DNA of 64,000 nucleotides from Clostridiaceae bacterium (GCA_009911355.1 QXXE01000006.1:37011-101010), one strand, 5' to 3'. Numbered from the stretch's first letter, positions 25,869 through 35,354 are shown. Numbers and translations are program-made. Notes: generated by a model not told the origin, from the sequence alone.

Positions 25869-27101
25869 ATGCGGAACAGGCCTGAAATACTTGCCCCGGC
25901 AGGGGATTTTGAAAAAATGCAGTACGCAATTGCTTATGGAGCAGACGCAGTGTACCTTGCCGGAAGCTCTTTCGGGATGCGTGCGGCTGCGGGGAATTTC
26001 GCGATGGAAGAACTGCGGGAAGCGGTTGCTTATGCCCATGCACGCGGCGTAAAATGCTATATTACAGTCAATATTATCCCATCTAACCGTGATTTGGAAA
26101 CGCTTCCGTCCTTCCTGAGTTTTTTACAGGATGAAGCGCAGGCAGATGCATTGATTGTCGCGGACGTCGGCGTGCTGGCGCTTGCGAAACGGTATGCGCC
26201 GCGATTGGCTGTGCATATCAGCACACAGACAAGCATTTTAAACTACGCCGCCGCGAACTACTGGGCTGACCAGGGTGCGGAGCGCATTGTCCTTGCGCGG
26301 GAGCTGCATTTAGACGAAATCTCGGAAATCCGTGCAAAAACACCCCCGTCGCTTGAAATTGAGGCATTTGTGCATGGCGCAATGTGCATCTCCTATTCCG
26401 GGCGTTGCTTGATTTCGCAGTACCTGACCGGAAGGGACGCCAATCACGGCGCCTGCGCGCAGCCCTGCCGGTGGAAATACCAGCTGGTAGAGGAAAAGCG
26501 TCCTGGGGAATATTTTCCTGTTGTAGAGGATGACAGGGGTACCTATCTTTATAACTCTAAGGACCTGTGCATGATTGGCCATATCCCAGAACTGATTACC
26601 GCAGGGGTAGACTCATTTAAGATTGAGGGGCGGAATAAAACGGCATATTATGCGGCCAGCGTGACCAGCGCATACCGCCGTGCAGTTGATGCGCTCTATA
26701 CAGAGCCGCACGTTCTTCCCAAAGATCTCTTTGATGAGATCGACAAGGTCAGCCATCGCAATTACTATACCGGGTTTTATTTCGGCAAAGAAGAAAATGG
26801 GCAGTATTATGAAGACAGCCAGTATATCCGGGATTGGGAGGTCATTGGGCTGTTGGACGAAGCGGATGGGGAAGGGCATGCGGTTTTCCGCCTGAAGAAC
26901 CGGTTTTATCCCGGGGATACGTTGGAACTGATGCAGCCCGGGCAAGAACCCTATCGGTTTACCGCAGATCAGGTTACCGATGACGAAGGGACACTGCTTG
27001 AGGTTGTCCACCACCCGGAAATGCGGTTCCATTTGGATTTTCCGTTTGCGGTTAAGCCCTTCGCAATCCTGCGCCATGAAAAGGCAAGGGCGCAGGGTTA
27101 A
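25869..27101 (+). CDS. U32 family peptidase-like RNA-modification protein
   Basis: 410-aa U32-family protein. Hallmarks are PEILAPAGDFEKM, YGADAVYLAG, VHGAMCISYSGRCLIS and the C-terminal LELMQPG beta domain. Cysteines at CMSYSGRC-like, CAQPCRW and related positions match the set expected for an Fe-S or substrate site. Characterised members are prephenate-dependent tRNA U34 hydroxylation factors (TrhP/YrrO) or rRNA C2501 hydroxylase RlhA rather than proteases. Placement after mltG matches the Bacillus yrrL-yrrN-yrrO neighbourhood, so tRNA U34 hydroxylation is the better guess. Confidence 0.88.
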   Translation: MRNRPEILAPAGDFEKMQYAIAYGADAVYLAGSSFGMRAAAGNFAMEELREAVAYAHARGVKCYITVNIIPSNRDLETLPSFLSFLQDEAQADALIVADVGVLALAKRYAPRLAVHISTQTSILNYAAANYWADQGAERIVLARELHLDEISEIRAKTPPSLEIEAFVHGAMCISYSGRCLISQYLTGRDANHGACAQPCRWKYQLVEEKRPGEYFPVVEDDRGTYLYNSKDLCMIGHIPELITAGVDSFKIEGRNKTAYYAASVTSAYRRAVDALYTEPHVLPKDLFDEIDKVSHRNYYTGFYFGKEENGQYYEDSQYIRDWEVIGLLDEADGEGHAVFRLKNRFYPGDTLELMQPGQEPYRFTADQVTDDEGTLLEVVHHPEMRFHLDFPFAVKPFAILRHEKARAQG

Positions 27102-27113
27102 CCGGGAATACCG

Positions 27114-27152
27114 GCTGCTCAAAATCCCCTGATTTTTTGAGCAGCTGTTTTC
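27114..27152 (+). terminator. intrinsic terminator after the U32 gene
   Basis: An 11-bp stem GCTGCTCAAAA (27114-27124) / TTTTGAGCAGC (27135-27145) is followed by TGTTTTCT. It isolates the mltG transcript from the alaS promoter downstream. Confidence 0.8.
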
Positions 27153-27200
27153 TGGGGCCGCTAAACGCAGGAAAAGTTTTAGCTGGATGTTGATTAAAAC

Positions 27201-27228
27201 TTGACAATACGGTTTCTTATGGTAAAAT
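27201..27228 (+). promoter_or_regulatory. SigA promoter of alaS
   Basis: A perfect TTGACA at 27201-27206, 16-nt spacer and TAAAAT at 27223-27228. The start would fall near 27235, leaving a leader of about 235 nt before the alaS ATG. Confidence 0.75.
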
Positions 27229-27234
27229 AAAAGA

Positions 27235-27471
27235 GGTTTATTGGCTGAAAGCAGCCGTTTGCTTATGCTTCATCCCCGCCGCAGCGGTGCAAAAGCGGTT
27301 CTCGGTTTTTCGGCAAAAATGGCAGGAAGCCCAGACGCAGAGTCCCCCGGGCACATCCGCAGGCGCAGAATCCCCGCAGCGGCTGAGGAATTTTCTCCCG
27401 CCCCCGAAACCGTTACTTTTGGGGATGGGAGTTTTGATTTTCAGATTCTAATTTGGAGGAATGAACCAAAT
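27235..27471 (+). promoter_or_regulatory. structured alaS leader with terminator-like hairpin, no T-box
   Basis: The leader holds a small GGCTG/CAGCC hairpin at its 5' end and, at 27395-27431, a strong stem (CTCCC-x2-CCCC with GGGG-x2-GGGAG) followed by TTTTGATTTT. That looks like an attenuator 40 nt before the start codon. The T-box bulge TGGNACC and the AGAGAG/GGNTGG stem I marks are absent. The same region is an open frame in phase with alaS (an Ala-rich stretch including three Ala codons near 27380), probably by chance. Confidence 0.5.
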
Positions 27472-30110
27472 ATGCAGTACAGAGGACTCAATGAATTGCG
27501 AGAAGCCTATCTCGCGTATTTTGAGAGCAAGGACCACCTTCGCCTGCCCAGCTTTTCGCTGATCCCGCAGAACGATGCATCCCTGCTGCTCATCAATTCC
27601 GGCATGGCCCCTATGAAGCCTTATTTCACCGGGGAGCAGGAGCCGCCGCGCCATCGTGTGACCACCTGCCAGAAATGCATCCGCACAGGCGATATCGATA
27701 ACGTTGGCAAGACCGCCCGGCACGGCACTTATTTTGAAATGCTTGGGAATTTCTCCTTTGGGGATTATTTTAAGCGGGAAGCCATCCATTGGAGCTGGGA
27801 GTTCCTCACCGATGTGGTTGGGCTGGATGCGGACAGGCTGTACCCGTCCATCTACGAAGACGACGAGGAGGCTTTTGCCATCTGGCATAATGAGATGGGC
27901 ATCCCCTCTGAACGCATCTTCCGCTTTGGCAAGGCGGATAATTTCTGGGAGCACGGTTCCGGCCCCTGCGGCCCCTGCTCGGAAATCTATTATGACCGCG
28001 GCGAAAAATACGGCTGCGGTAAGCCCAGCTGTACGGTTGGCTGCGACTGTGACCGCTATATGGAGGTCTGGAATAACGTTTTCTCCCAGTTTGATAATGA
28101 CGGGAAGGGCAACTATACCGAGCTCAAGCAGAAGAATATCGACACAGGCATGGGGCTTGAGCGCCTTGCTGTAGTCGTGCAGGACGTCGATTCGCTTTTT
28201 GAGGTCGATACGGTTCGTAATATCATGAAGCATGTCGAGGAAATCGCCGGCGTGACCTATCACAGCAACCATGAGAGCGACGTTTCCCTCCGTGTGATTA
28301 CCGATCATATCCGATCGACAACTATGATGATCTGCGATGGTGTGATCCCTTCCAATGAGGGCAGGGGCTATGTCCTGCGCCGCCTGCTGCGCCGTGCTGC
28401 CCGCCACGGGAAGCTGCTTGGCATTAACCGCCCGTTCCTGGTCGACATATGCGGTACCGTCATCCGTGAGAGCGGGGACGCATATCCGGAGCTTGTCAGA
28501 AGCAGGAGTACATCCGGAAGGTAATCCAGATGGAGGAAGCGCGGTTCGACGCTACGATTGACAGCGGGCTTGCGATCCTGAACGATAAGATTGCAGCAGT
28601 AAAGGAAAAAGGGGAGTCTGAGCTGCCTGCGGCTGACGCATTTAAACTTTATGATACGTTTGGCTTCCCGATAGACCTGACTCTTGAAATCCTGGAAGAG
28701 CATGGCCTGAGTACCGACCGTGAAGGGTTTGACCAGCTGATGGATGAGCAGCGCAAGCGCGCCCGCGAGGACCGCAAACGCATGGGCGACCTTGGCTGGG
28801 TAAGCGAAGAGCTGGGGCTTGATAAATCCATTAAAACCCGCTTTGATGGTTATACGGTTTTTGAAGAAGAAGCGACGGTGCTTGCAATTGTTTCCAACGG
28901 CGAGGTTTCCGGATCGGCTACTGAAGGGGATCAGGTTACAGTAGTGCTTGACCATACGCCGTTCTATGCGGAAATGGGCGGCCAGGTGCCGGATCATGGT
29001 TCCCTGACCTCTGCAAAGGGAGCTGTTGTGCATGTAACGGATGTTCAGCGTACAAAGGACGGCAAATTTATGCATATCGGCGTCGTAGAAACCGGCGTAC
29101 TGGCGGTTGACGATACGGTAACTGCCGCAATTGATAGAGAACGCCGTCAGGCGATTGCACGTTCCCATACTGCAACCCATCTGCTCCAGCAGGCGCTCCG
29201 GCAGGTGCTTGGCTCGCATGTTGAGCAGGCGGGCTCCTATACCGACGCCGACCATGTGCGTTTTGACTTCACCCATTTTGAGGCAGTCAAGCCGGAAGAG
29301 ATTGAACAGATTGAATCCATCGTAAATAATGAAATCTTGAAGGGTGCAGCGGTTATCACCGAGGAAATGCCGATTGATGAGGCGAAAAAGCGCGGCGCAA
29401 TGGCGCTGTTTGGCGAAAAATATGGTGAGGTCGTCCGTGTTGTGCAGGCTGGGGATTTCTCAGTAGAGCTGTGCGGTGGCACGCACCTTGACAATACCGC
29501 GAAGGCAGGCGTTTTCAAGATTATCCGTGAAACAGCAGTTGCGGCAGGCGTACGGCGTATCGAAGCGGTTGTCGGAAAGGGGTTGCTGAATTTCCTTGCT
29601 GATGGGCAGCGGCTGATCAGCCAGACGGCGGCTGCACTGAAAACCAGCCCGCAGGATATGCTGATGCGCGTGGGGCAGGTCATGGGCGACATGCAGCAGC
29701 TGAACAAGCATATGGAGCAGCTTTCCGCACGCATCGCGAAAATGCAGCTGGTGGAGCTGTTTAACGTCACTAAAGATGTCAAGGGCGTCAATGTTGTGGC
29801 GACCAAGCTTGACGATACCGATATGGATGCACTGCGCGTCATGGGTGACGAGGTCAAGGCGCGTGCGCCTAAGATGGTGGCGGTACTTGCAGCGGTCAAC
29901 AGCGGGAAGATCAATTTCCTGTGCGTCTGTGGCGCAGAAGCAGTGAAACTCGGCGCAAATGCCGGAAAGATTGTCAAGGAGGTTGCAAAGCTTTGCGGCG
30001 GCGGCGGCGGCGGCCGGCCGGACAGCGCAACAGCAGGCGGCAAGGATATCTCCAAGCTGGAAACTGCACTGGAAGCGGTAAACAATATTGTCGCGGAGCA
30101 GCTGGGCTGA
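27472..30110 (+). pseudogene. alaS: alanyl-tRNA synthetase, split by a one-base deletion (likely sequence error or real frameshift)
   Basis: Two frames together make a full class II AlaS: 27472-28524 (catalytic core with [16 protein letters not shown] and SGPCGPCSE) and 28530-30110 (editing domain HTATH and CGGTH zinc ligands, C-Ala domain with GGGGGGRPDSA). Between bases 28497 and 28498 one base is missing. Restoring it gives [22 protein letters not shown] in one frame, the normal family reading, and a protein of 879 aa, the normal size. alaS is essential, and nothing else in the gene has decayed. The SD TTTGGAGGAA sets the start at 27472. A HIT gene follows. Confidence 0.93.
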
Positions 30111-30131
30111 CCCGCAGAAAGGGGCGCAAAC

Positions 30132-30470
30132 ATGAGTGACTGCATCTTCTGCAAGATTGCGTCAGAGGAGATCCCATCGAAAAAGGTCTATGAGGATGAA
30201 CAATGCTATGCTTTCTATGACCTTGACCCGCAGGCGCCGACCCATTTCCTCGTAATCCCCAAGGCGCATATTGCAAGCGCACTTGATATAAACGAGGGGA
30301 ACAGCATGATTGTGGGTCATTGCTTTGCGGTCATTGCAAAGGTTGCAAAGGAGCGGGGCTTTGACAGCTATCGGGTAGTATCCAACTGCGGCGAGCAAGC
30401 AGGGCAGAGCGTTTTCCATCTGCATTTCCATGTGCTGGCAGGCCGTGATATGACCTGGCCTCCCGGCTGA
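30132..30470 (+). CDS. HIT family (histidine triad) nucleotide-binding protein
   Basis: 112-aa Hint-type hydrolase of AMP-linked lysine or nucleoside phosphoramidates. The triad is HLHFHVLAG; the N-terminal CIFCKIASEEIPS carries the CxxC zinc pair (C4, C7) of Hint proteins. It lies 21 nt after alaS. Hint proteins hydrolyse aminoacyl-adenylates, a fitting neighbour for a synthetase. Followed by a terminator. Confidence 0.95.
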   Translation: MSDCIFCKIASEEIPSKKVYEDEQCYAFYDLDPQAPTHFLVIPKAHIASALDINEGNSMIVGHCFAVIAKVAKERGFDSYRVVSNCGEQAGQSVFHLHFHVLAGRDMTWPPG

Positions 30471-30490
30471 TCACTTCATCGAATAAATTT

Positions 30491-30527
30491 TGGGAGCCGT
30501 GCGGCTTGCGCATTGCTCCCATTTTTT
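30491..30527 (+). terminator. intrinsic terminator after the HIT gene
   Basis: TGGGAGC (30491-30497) pairs with GCTCCCA (30515-30521), followed by TTTTTT. It ends the alaS-HIT transcript 21 nt after the HIT stop. Confidence 0.8.
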
Positions 30528-30552
30528 CAAACACAAAAGGGGGGAGGGCGCG

Positions 30553-32805
30553 ATGAAACGGCCCTTGATCGCAGCTGCGGTATGCCTGGCAGCTGCCTGC
30601 GCGCTTGGAACGAAAACGACGATTTTATCTGGTATTTGGCCAGCTGCTTGGCTGGCTGCCGCTGGAGCTGCGCTGCTAATCGGATCGCTAAACAGACGGT
30701 TGGCAAAGTTAACGCCGTTTGTTGTCCTTTTTGCGCTCGCGTGTCTGTATGTGACAGGATACCAGCGTGTTATTTCCCGTCCAATTGAGCGGCTCGGCCG
30801 GGATGATGTGCTTGAAGTCCGTGCCACCGTTCTGGATTTCCCTGAGGAATACGAAGAAAACCAACGTGTACCGCTGCGCATTACTTCTGTCGGTGATAAT
30901 GTGCCGGGGGATCGCGAAATGCGGACATTTAAGACGCTTTGTTATCTTCCGTTTACGGATACGCCGCTTGAACCGGGCGACACCCTTAAAGCCCGTTTGA
31001 GCTTTTATCAGCCTGATATCCGCGACGGCTTTGAACGGCAGTCGTATTATGCGTCAAACGGTTATTTTATCCTTGCGCGACATGACGAGGATACGCCAGT
31101 ACGCATCGAACAGCATCCGGCTGTCTGGTGGTCCTATCCCTTGCGGCTGGCGAAAAGCTTGAAGGAGGCTGTCAACAGGCAGTTATCCGCACGACAGGCC
31201 GGGTTGCTAAATGCAATCCTGTTTGGCGACCGCTCTGGCATGGATTCTGCGGATGAAAGGAACCTCCGCAAAGCAGGGCTCAGCCATATGGCGGCTGTTT
31301 CTGGAATGCATGTTGGCTTTTTAACAATGTTCCTATGCCTTGTGTTCGGGCAGCGTTTGGGTTCCTTTGTATCGATTTTCGCAATCCTCTGCTTTATCCC
31401 GATGGCAGGCGCAAGCCCTTCCGTAATCCGTGCGTCGGTTATGTATATCATTATGGCGGTATCATTCCTGCGCTATGAAGAATCTGAGCCGCTGAATTCG
31501 ATGGCAGCAGCGCTTTTCGTATTGCTTCTCCTCAATCCTTTTGCCATTTCCAGCGCAAGCTTACTTCTGTCGTTTGGCGCAACCTTAGGTCTGCTGCTGT
31601 TTTCATCTCCGCTGCAAAAACTTCTGATGCAGCCGTTCCGGAAATATAACCGGTTAGCACGGAAAGCTGTTGGGGCAGTGATGTCAGCATTGTCCTGCTC
31701 GCTGTGTTCTATGGCATTTACGACGCCCATTTTGCTGCTTTTGTTTGGCTACGTAACCATCCTGTCTCCGCTTGCGAACTTTTTGACCCTGGCCACTGTT
31801 GGCATCGTATTTGTTTTAGGGTTGCTGCTGGCCGTTTTCGGCACTTTTTTACCGGGTATCTGCCCGCCGTTGGCAATATTAGAAAGCATATTGCTGTCCT
31901 ATATCCTGAAAGTCAGCGACTGGATCGCACATTTGCCCTTTGGAATCCTGTCATGGGGCGATATGCTTGGAAAAGCGGCAATTTTCGTCCTTTATGCAGG
32001 CTTTTTCATCCTGCTGCTTTCAAAAAAGCGCAAGGTTTTCCTGACATTGATGCCAATATGCGCAATCTCCATCGCATTCAGCCTTATCGCTGCGCATGCC
32101 GCACAGGAAAGCACACGTTTGACGATCCTGCCAAGCGGGGCAGGGCAGACCTTAATCTATGCAGCCGGAAGGGATTCACTTACCGTCATCGACTGCGGCG
32201 GCGACAAAGGGCATGATTCCGCGGAAGCGGTTATCGAATACCTGGATTGGAATGGCTGCGAAAAGATTGACACACTGCTGTTAACCGCTGTAGACAAGGC
32301 ACATGCGCGATATGCGGCGAAGCTTCTGCGCACGGGCTTGGTGCGTTCCCTGATATTTCCGGAAATCCCAGAGTCGAGAAGGAAAGAACTTTATATCGAA
32401 CTGCTTGACACAGCTGAGCGTCATGGCGTCCCTTATCAAATCGGTACTTTTGATACATTGCCGGAAGGGGTGCGCGTTTGGGATTCCGTTGAGCGAAAGC
32501 TGGTTGTGGAAGTTAAGATAGGCAGCCAGCGGGTTTTGACGGTACACAGCCTGACTCAGAAAATGTTGGCGGCATTTTTAGAAAATACCGTTATCAAGAC
32601 AGATATTTTACTCCTTTCTGAAAATGGGATTGAAGATGCCGACCTACTCCGTGCAGCATTAGAATCCATAGAACCAGACGAATTAGTGCTGGAATGCGGC
32701 TATATCAATAATGAAAGCGTACTGCGCAGGCCATGCCATAACACAAAGCTTGAAGGGGAAATCGTATTGGCAGAGTCGAAGGGAGGGGATATTGTATGGC
32801 AGTAA
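30553..32805 (+). CDS. comEC: ComEC/Rec2-type DNA-uptake channel with degenerate hydrolase domain
   Basis: 750-aa polytopic protein. An N-terminal hydrophobic pair and DUF4131 region (about 1-200) are followed by the Competence domain with NAILFGDRSGMD, AAVSGMHVGFLT and many helices, then a C-terminal metallo-beta-lactamase-like domain. In that last domain the usual THxHxDH motif is replaced: residues 576-588 read LLTAVDKAHARYA, so the metal ligands appear lost, while VIDCGG survives. ATG 30553 follows GGGGGAGGGCG; the frame runs on upstream. It overlaps holA by 10 nt, a conserved pairing. No other com genes are in the window. Confidence 0.93.
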   Translation: MKRPLIAAAVCLAAACALGTKTTILSGIWPAAWLAAAGAALLIGSLNRRLAKLTPFVVLFALACLYVTGYQRVISRPIERLGRDDVLEVRATVLDFPEEYEENQRVPLRITSVGDNVPGDREMRTFKTLCYLPFTDTPLEPGDTLKARLSFYQPDIRDGFERQSYYASNGYFILARHDEDTPVRIEQHPAVWWSYPLRLAKSLKEAVNRQLSARQAGLLNAILFGDRSGMDSADERNLRKAGLSHMAAVSGMHVGFLTMFLCLVFGQRLGSFVSIFAILCFIPMAGASPSVIRASVMYIIMAVSFLRYEESEPLNSMAAALFVLLLLNPFAISSASLLLSFGATLGLLLFSSPLQKLLMQPFRKYNRLARKAVGAVMSALSCSLCSMAFTTPILLLLFGYVTILSPLANFLTLATVGIVFVLGLLLAVFGTFLPGICPPLAILESILLSYILKVSDWIAHLPFGILSWGDMLGKAAIFVLYAGFFILLLSKKRKVFLTLMPICAISIAFSLIAAHAAQESTRLTILPSGAGQTLIYAAGRDSLTVIDCGGDKGHDSAEAVIEYLDWNGCEKIDTLLLTAVDKAHARYAAKLLRTGLVRSLIFPEIPESRRKELYIELLDTAERHGVPYQIGTFDTLPEGVRVWDSVERKLVVEVKIGSQRVLTVHSLTQKMLAAFLENTVIKTDILLLSENGIEDADLLRAALESIEPDELVLECGYINNESVLRRPCHNTKLEGEIVLAESKGGDIVWQ

Positions 32806-33836
32806 AAACAAGGGGGAAAAAGCCTAATGGTGCAGAAAAGCTTAAAAATGCACTAAAAAGCGGCGATTTTGACCGGCTCTACCTGATTACAGGCGACGAA
32901 AGCTACTTAAAAGAGTATTATCTGAAGGAACTGAAGCAAAAGGTAGTGGACGATACGTTCCGAGAATTTAACCTAGTTGAATTGGAAGGGAAGTCCATGA
33001 CCCCGGAAGCACTCAATGATGCGATCGAAAGCTACCCTGCAATGTCAGAACGTAAACTGGTTATTGTAACAGACTTTGACCTTTATAAAGCCCCTGCGCC
33101 ATTCCAGCCGATATTAGAAACGATCTTAGAGGATTTACCGGACTATATCTGCCTTGTGTTTTATTACGATATTCTGGAGTTTAAACCGGATAAACGTACT
33201 AAAATATATCAAAAACTCGAAAAAACCGCATGTATTGCCGATTTTTCCCGTATGGAGGAACGCGAACTCATTACATGGCTGCGACGGCGGTTCCGTGCGC
33301 TGGGAAAGGATATTGACGGCAATACTTGTGCGTATATGCTGTTCCTGTGCGGGAATTCTATGACAAACCTCATCAGCGAAACCGAAAAGGCAGCTGCTTT
33401 CGCAACGGTTGATACGATCAGCACTTATCATATCGACGCTGTCTGTACACGGGTACTCGATGCGGTTGTTTTTGACCTTACCGACGCAATCTCCGCGCGG
33501 AAATTTGATCAGGCTGTTGCTCTGGTAGGGGACTTAATCGCGCAGAAAAACAATGAAGTTGCAATTTTTACCACGATTACCCGTCACATTCAACGCTTAT
33601 ATGCTGCGAAGCTGAATGAAAATGCCCGGGGAGGGGAAACTGCCCTGTTTGAACTGCTTGGTACGCATTCAAGCTACTACGCACGGCAGATCGTGAGCGC
33701 TGCAAGAAAAACGACGCTGCCGTGGCTGCGGCGGGCCGCACATGTCTGCGGTGAAACCGATGCCTTGCTGAAAAGCAGCGCCGCAGATAAGCAAAAGCTG
33801 CTTGAACTTGCACTGCTCAGCATGGCAGGGGGATAA
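32796..33836 (+). CDS. holA: DNA polymerase III delta subunit
   Basis: 346-aa clamp-loader subunit that opens the beta ring. Seen: LYLITGDESYLKEYYLKEL, the degenerate nucleotide-binding start; LVIVTDFDLY; ELITWLRRRF; DGNTCAYMLFLCGNSMTNL near the lid; and a C-terminal collar domain with FTTITRHIQRLYAAK. Length and order fit bacterial HolA. It starts inside comEC and is followed 7 nt later by rnmV. Confidence 0.95.
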   Translation: MAVKTRGKKPNGAEKLKNALKSGDFDRLYLITGDESYLKEYYLKELKQKVVDDTFREFNLVELEGKSMTPEALNDAIESYPAMSERKLVIVTDFDLYKAPAPFQPILETILEDLPDYICLVFYYDILEFKPDKRTKIYQKLEKTACIADFSRMEERELITWLRRRFRALGKDIDGNTCAYMLFLCGNSMTNLISETEKAAAFATVDTISTYHIDAVCTRVLDAVVFDLTDAISARKFDQAVALVGDLIAQKNNEVAIFTTITRHIQRLYAAKLNENARGGETALFELLGTHSSYYARQIVSAARKTTLPWLRRAAHVCGETDALLKSSAADKQKLLELALLSMAGG

Positions 33837-33843
33837 AACGAAA

Positions 33844-34446
33844 ATGAGTGAAAAATTACGTATCCGTGAAGCAATCCTAGTTGAAGGCCGCTATGATGTC
33901 AATACTGTGCGGCAATTGGTCGATACTGTAGTGCTTGAAACGGGAGGCTTCCGGATTTTTAATGATTATGATCGACTGCAACTAATTCGCCGCATTGCAT
34001 CTGCGCGCGGTTTAATCATCCTGACAGACAGTGACGGTGCAGGCTTTGTAATCCGGAATTATCTGAAAGGGGCTTTGCAAAAGGAACAGGTAAAACAAGC
34101 CTATATTCCGGATATTTCAGGCAAAGAGGCCCGGAAACGTAAAAACTCAAAAGAGGGAAAACTCGGTGTAGAGGGAATGCGCCCCGATGTCCTCCGGAAA
34201 GCATTATTAGATGCTGGTGCAACAATTTTAGATGGGGAAAAGAAGGATTCCGGACTAAAAACGTGGATTTCAAAAGCGGATTTTGTATCTTATGGCCTAT
34301 CAGGAGGGCAGGGCAGCGCAGAACGCAGAAAAAAACTGCTAAATCAGCTGGCACTGCCAGAACACATGACTGCAAACGCACTTTTGGAATATATCAATGC
34401 GGTTTCCGATCGTGAAACATTGGAAAGCCTTTTGAAAAACCTGTAA
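33844..34446 (+). CDS. rnmV: ribonuclease M5 (5S rRNA maturation)
   Basis: 200-aa Toprim nuclease that processes 5S rRNA precursors with ribosomal protein uL18 in low-GC Gram-positives. The Toprim Glu is in ILVEGRYDVN, DxD in LTDSDGAGF, and DISGKEARKRKNSKEGKLGVEGM is the M5 signature (KxGVEGM). The C-terminal DUF4093 part ends the protein. ATG 33844 is preferred over the frame opening at 33802 inside holA. In relatives it often adjoins ksgA; that gene is not here. Confidence 0.94.
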   Translation: MSEKLRIREAILVEGRYDVNTVRQLVDTVVLETGGFRIFNDYDRLQLIRRIASARGLIILTDSDGAGFVIRNYLKGALQKEQVKQAYIPDISGKEARKRKNSKEGKLGVEGMRPDVLRKALLDAGATILDGEKKDSGLKTWISKADFVSYGLSGGQGSAERRKKLLNQLALPEHMTANALLEYINAVSDRETLESLLKNL

Positions 34447-34458
34447 AGGTTTTTGCTT
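34435..34458 (+). terminator. terminator overlapping the rnmV stop
   Basis: AAAAACCT (34435-34442), loop GTAA containing the stop codon, AGGTTTTT (34447-34454), then GCTTTT. Eight pairs, AT-rich, moderate strength. Confidence 0.5.
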
Positions 34459-34626
34459 TTCTGATATTTTCAAAGAGCCTAACAAGAGTATTTCTGTAAA
34501 GCTGTCAAGTTAACAGCGGGAAAAGTCGCCTTAGCAAAGCATCAGCTTAAGCAACTCTTCCTTGCGTCTCCTTTTGTGTATCTTTATTTCAATAGTTCAT
34601 TGTAAACTTTGAGAAGGGGGTTCATT
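34447..34626 (+). other. 180-nt leader region of the riboflavin transporter gene, no known element seen
   Basis: I see no FMN riboswitch core (no AGGGxxAGGxTG or CCGACxGGC-like blocks), preQ1 or TPP signature. A short GCTGT-N7-ACAGC hairpin is at 34501-34517. The SD AGAAGGGGG lies just before ATG 34627. No convincing promoter was placed. Confidence 0.4.
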
Positions 34627-35247
34627 ATGACCAGAACCAGTAAAATCACATATACCGCAATTTTTGCAGCCATTGCATCTGTACTGATGTATTTCGAGTT
34701 CCCGCTGCCGTTTATGCCACCTTTTTTGCAGGTTGATTTAAGCGGTGTTGCTGTTTTGATTGGTGCTTTTATTTTCGGCATCCGTCCAGCAATCTGTATG
34801 ATTATCATCAAAGATGTGATCCATTTAACCAAATCTGCAACCGGCGGATCGGGGGAATTAGCAGATGTCCTCATGATGACAACACTGGTTGTCATTGCGG
34901 TCAGTCTGTATCAGCTTCATAAAACACGGAAAATGGCAGTTATCGGCTGCCTTGCCGGGACCGTTGGCATGGCACTTGTTGGAATGCTTACAAATAACTT
35001 TCTAATCATCCCTTACTACACAGTTGCTATGGGCTGGCCAATTGAAGCGATTTTTGAACTTTGTTCTCAGGTTAATCCTTATATTGGAAGCATGTGGGGA
35101 TATTTGCTTCTTGGAGTGCTGCCGTTTAACCTGATAAAAGGACTGATCATTACAATCATTACTTTGGTTGCTTATAAGAAATTATCTGTTTTTATCAAGT
35201 CCAAACAAATCTCTTTTGGGCATTCCCATAGTGTAGAGAAAACATGA
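34627..35247 (+). CDS. ribU: ECF transporter S component, riboflavin type (RibU)
   Basis: 206-aa membrane protein with six hydrophobic segments. The family pattern FEFPLPFMPPFLQVDLSG, IGAFIFGIRP, IIKDVIHL and GGSGELADVLM matches RibU (riboflavin-binding EcfS), where FPxPFxPxFLxxDxSD and GELANF are hallmarks. Substitutions (SGV for SDxP, GELAD for GELAN) leave some doubt on the exact vitamin. It must borrow the EcfA-EcfT energising module from elsewhere. It stands alone between two terminators. Confidence 0.82.
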   Translation: MTRTSKITYTAIFAAIASVLMYFEFPLPFMPPFLQVDLSGVAVLIGAFIFGIRPAICMIIIKDVIHLTKSATGGSGELADVLMMTTLVVIAVSLYQLHKTRKMAVIGCLAGTVGMALVGMLTNNFLIIPYYTVAMGWPIEAIFELCSQVNPYIGSMWGYLLLGVLPFNLIKGLIITIITLVAYKKLSVFIKSKQISFGHSHSVEKT

Positions 35248-35299
35248 AATAGAAACCGCCCAAACCAACTATGGTGTTAGTTTGGGCGGTTTCTATTTT
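35247..35299 (+). terminator. strong terminator after ribU
   Basis: A 19-bp perfect stem with arms 35247-35265 and 35280-35298 (core CCGCCCAAAC / GTTTGGGCGG), ending in ATTTTC. The left arm starts at the last base of the stop codon. A-rich and T-rich outer arms let it act in both directions. Confidence 0.88.
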
Positions 35300-35354
35300 C
35301 CAATATCATTCCTGATAGGGAGCAGCTTGTGCAGCCTTCAATTCCCAATATATC

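Noticed and set aside
27241..27471. N-terminal extension of AlaS in the same frame
   Set aside because: AlaS family begins at the [14 protein letters not shown] part; a good SD precedes 27472 and the extension overlaps a terminator-like hairpin.
34447..34626. FMN riboswitch upstream of ribU
   Set aside because: Expected from context, but the conserved core blocks are not there.
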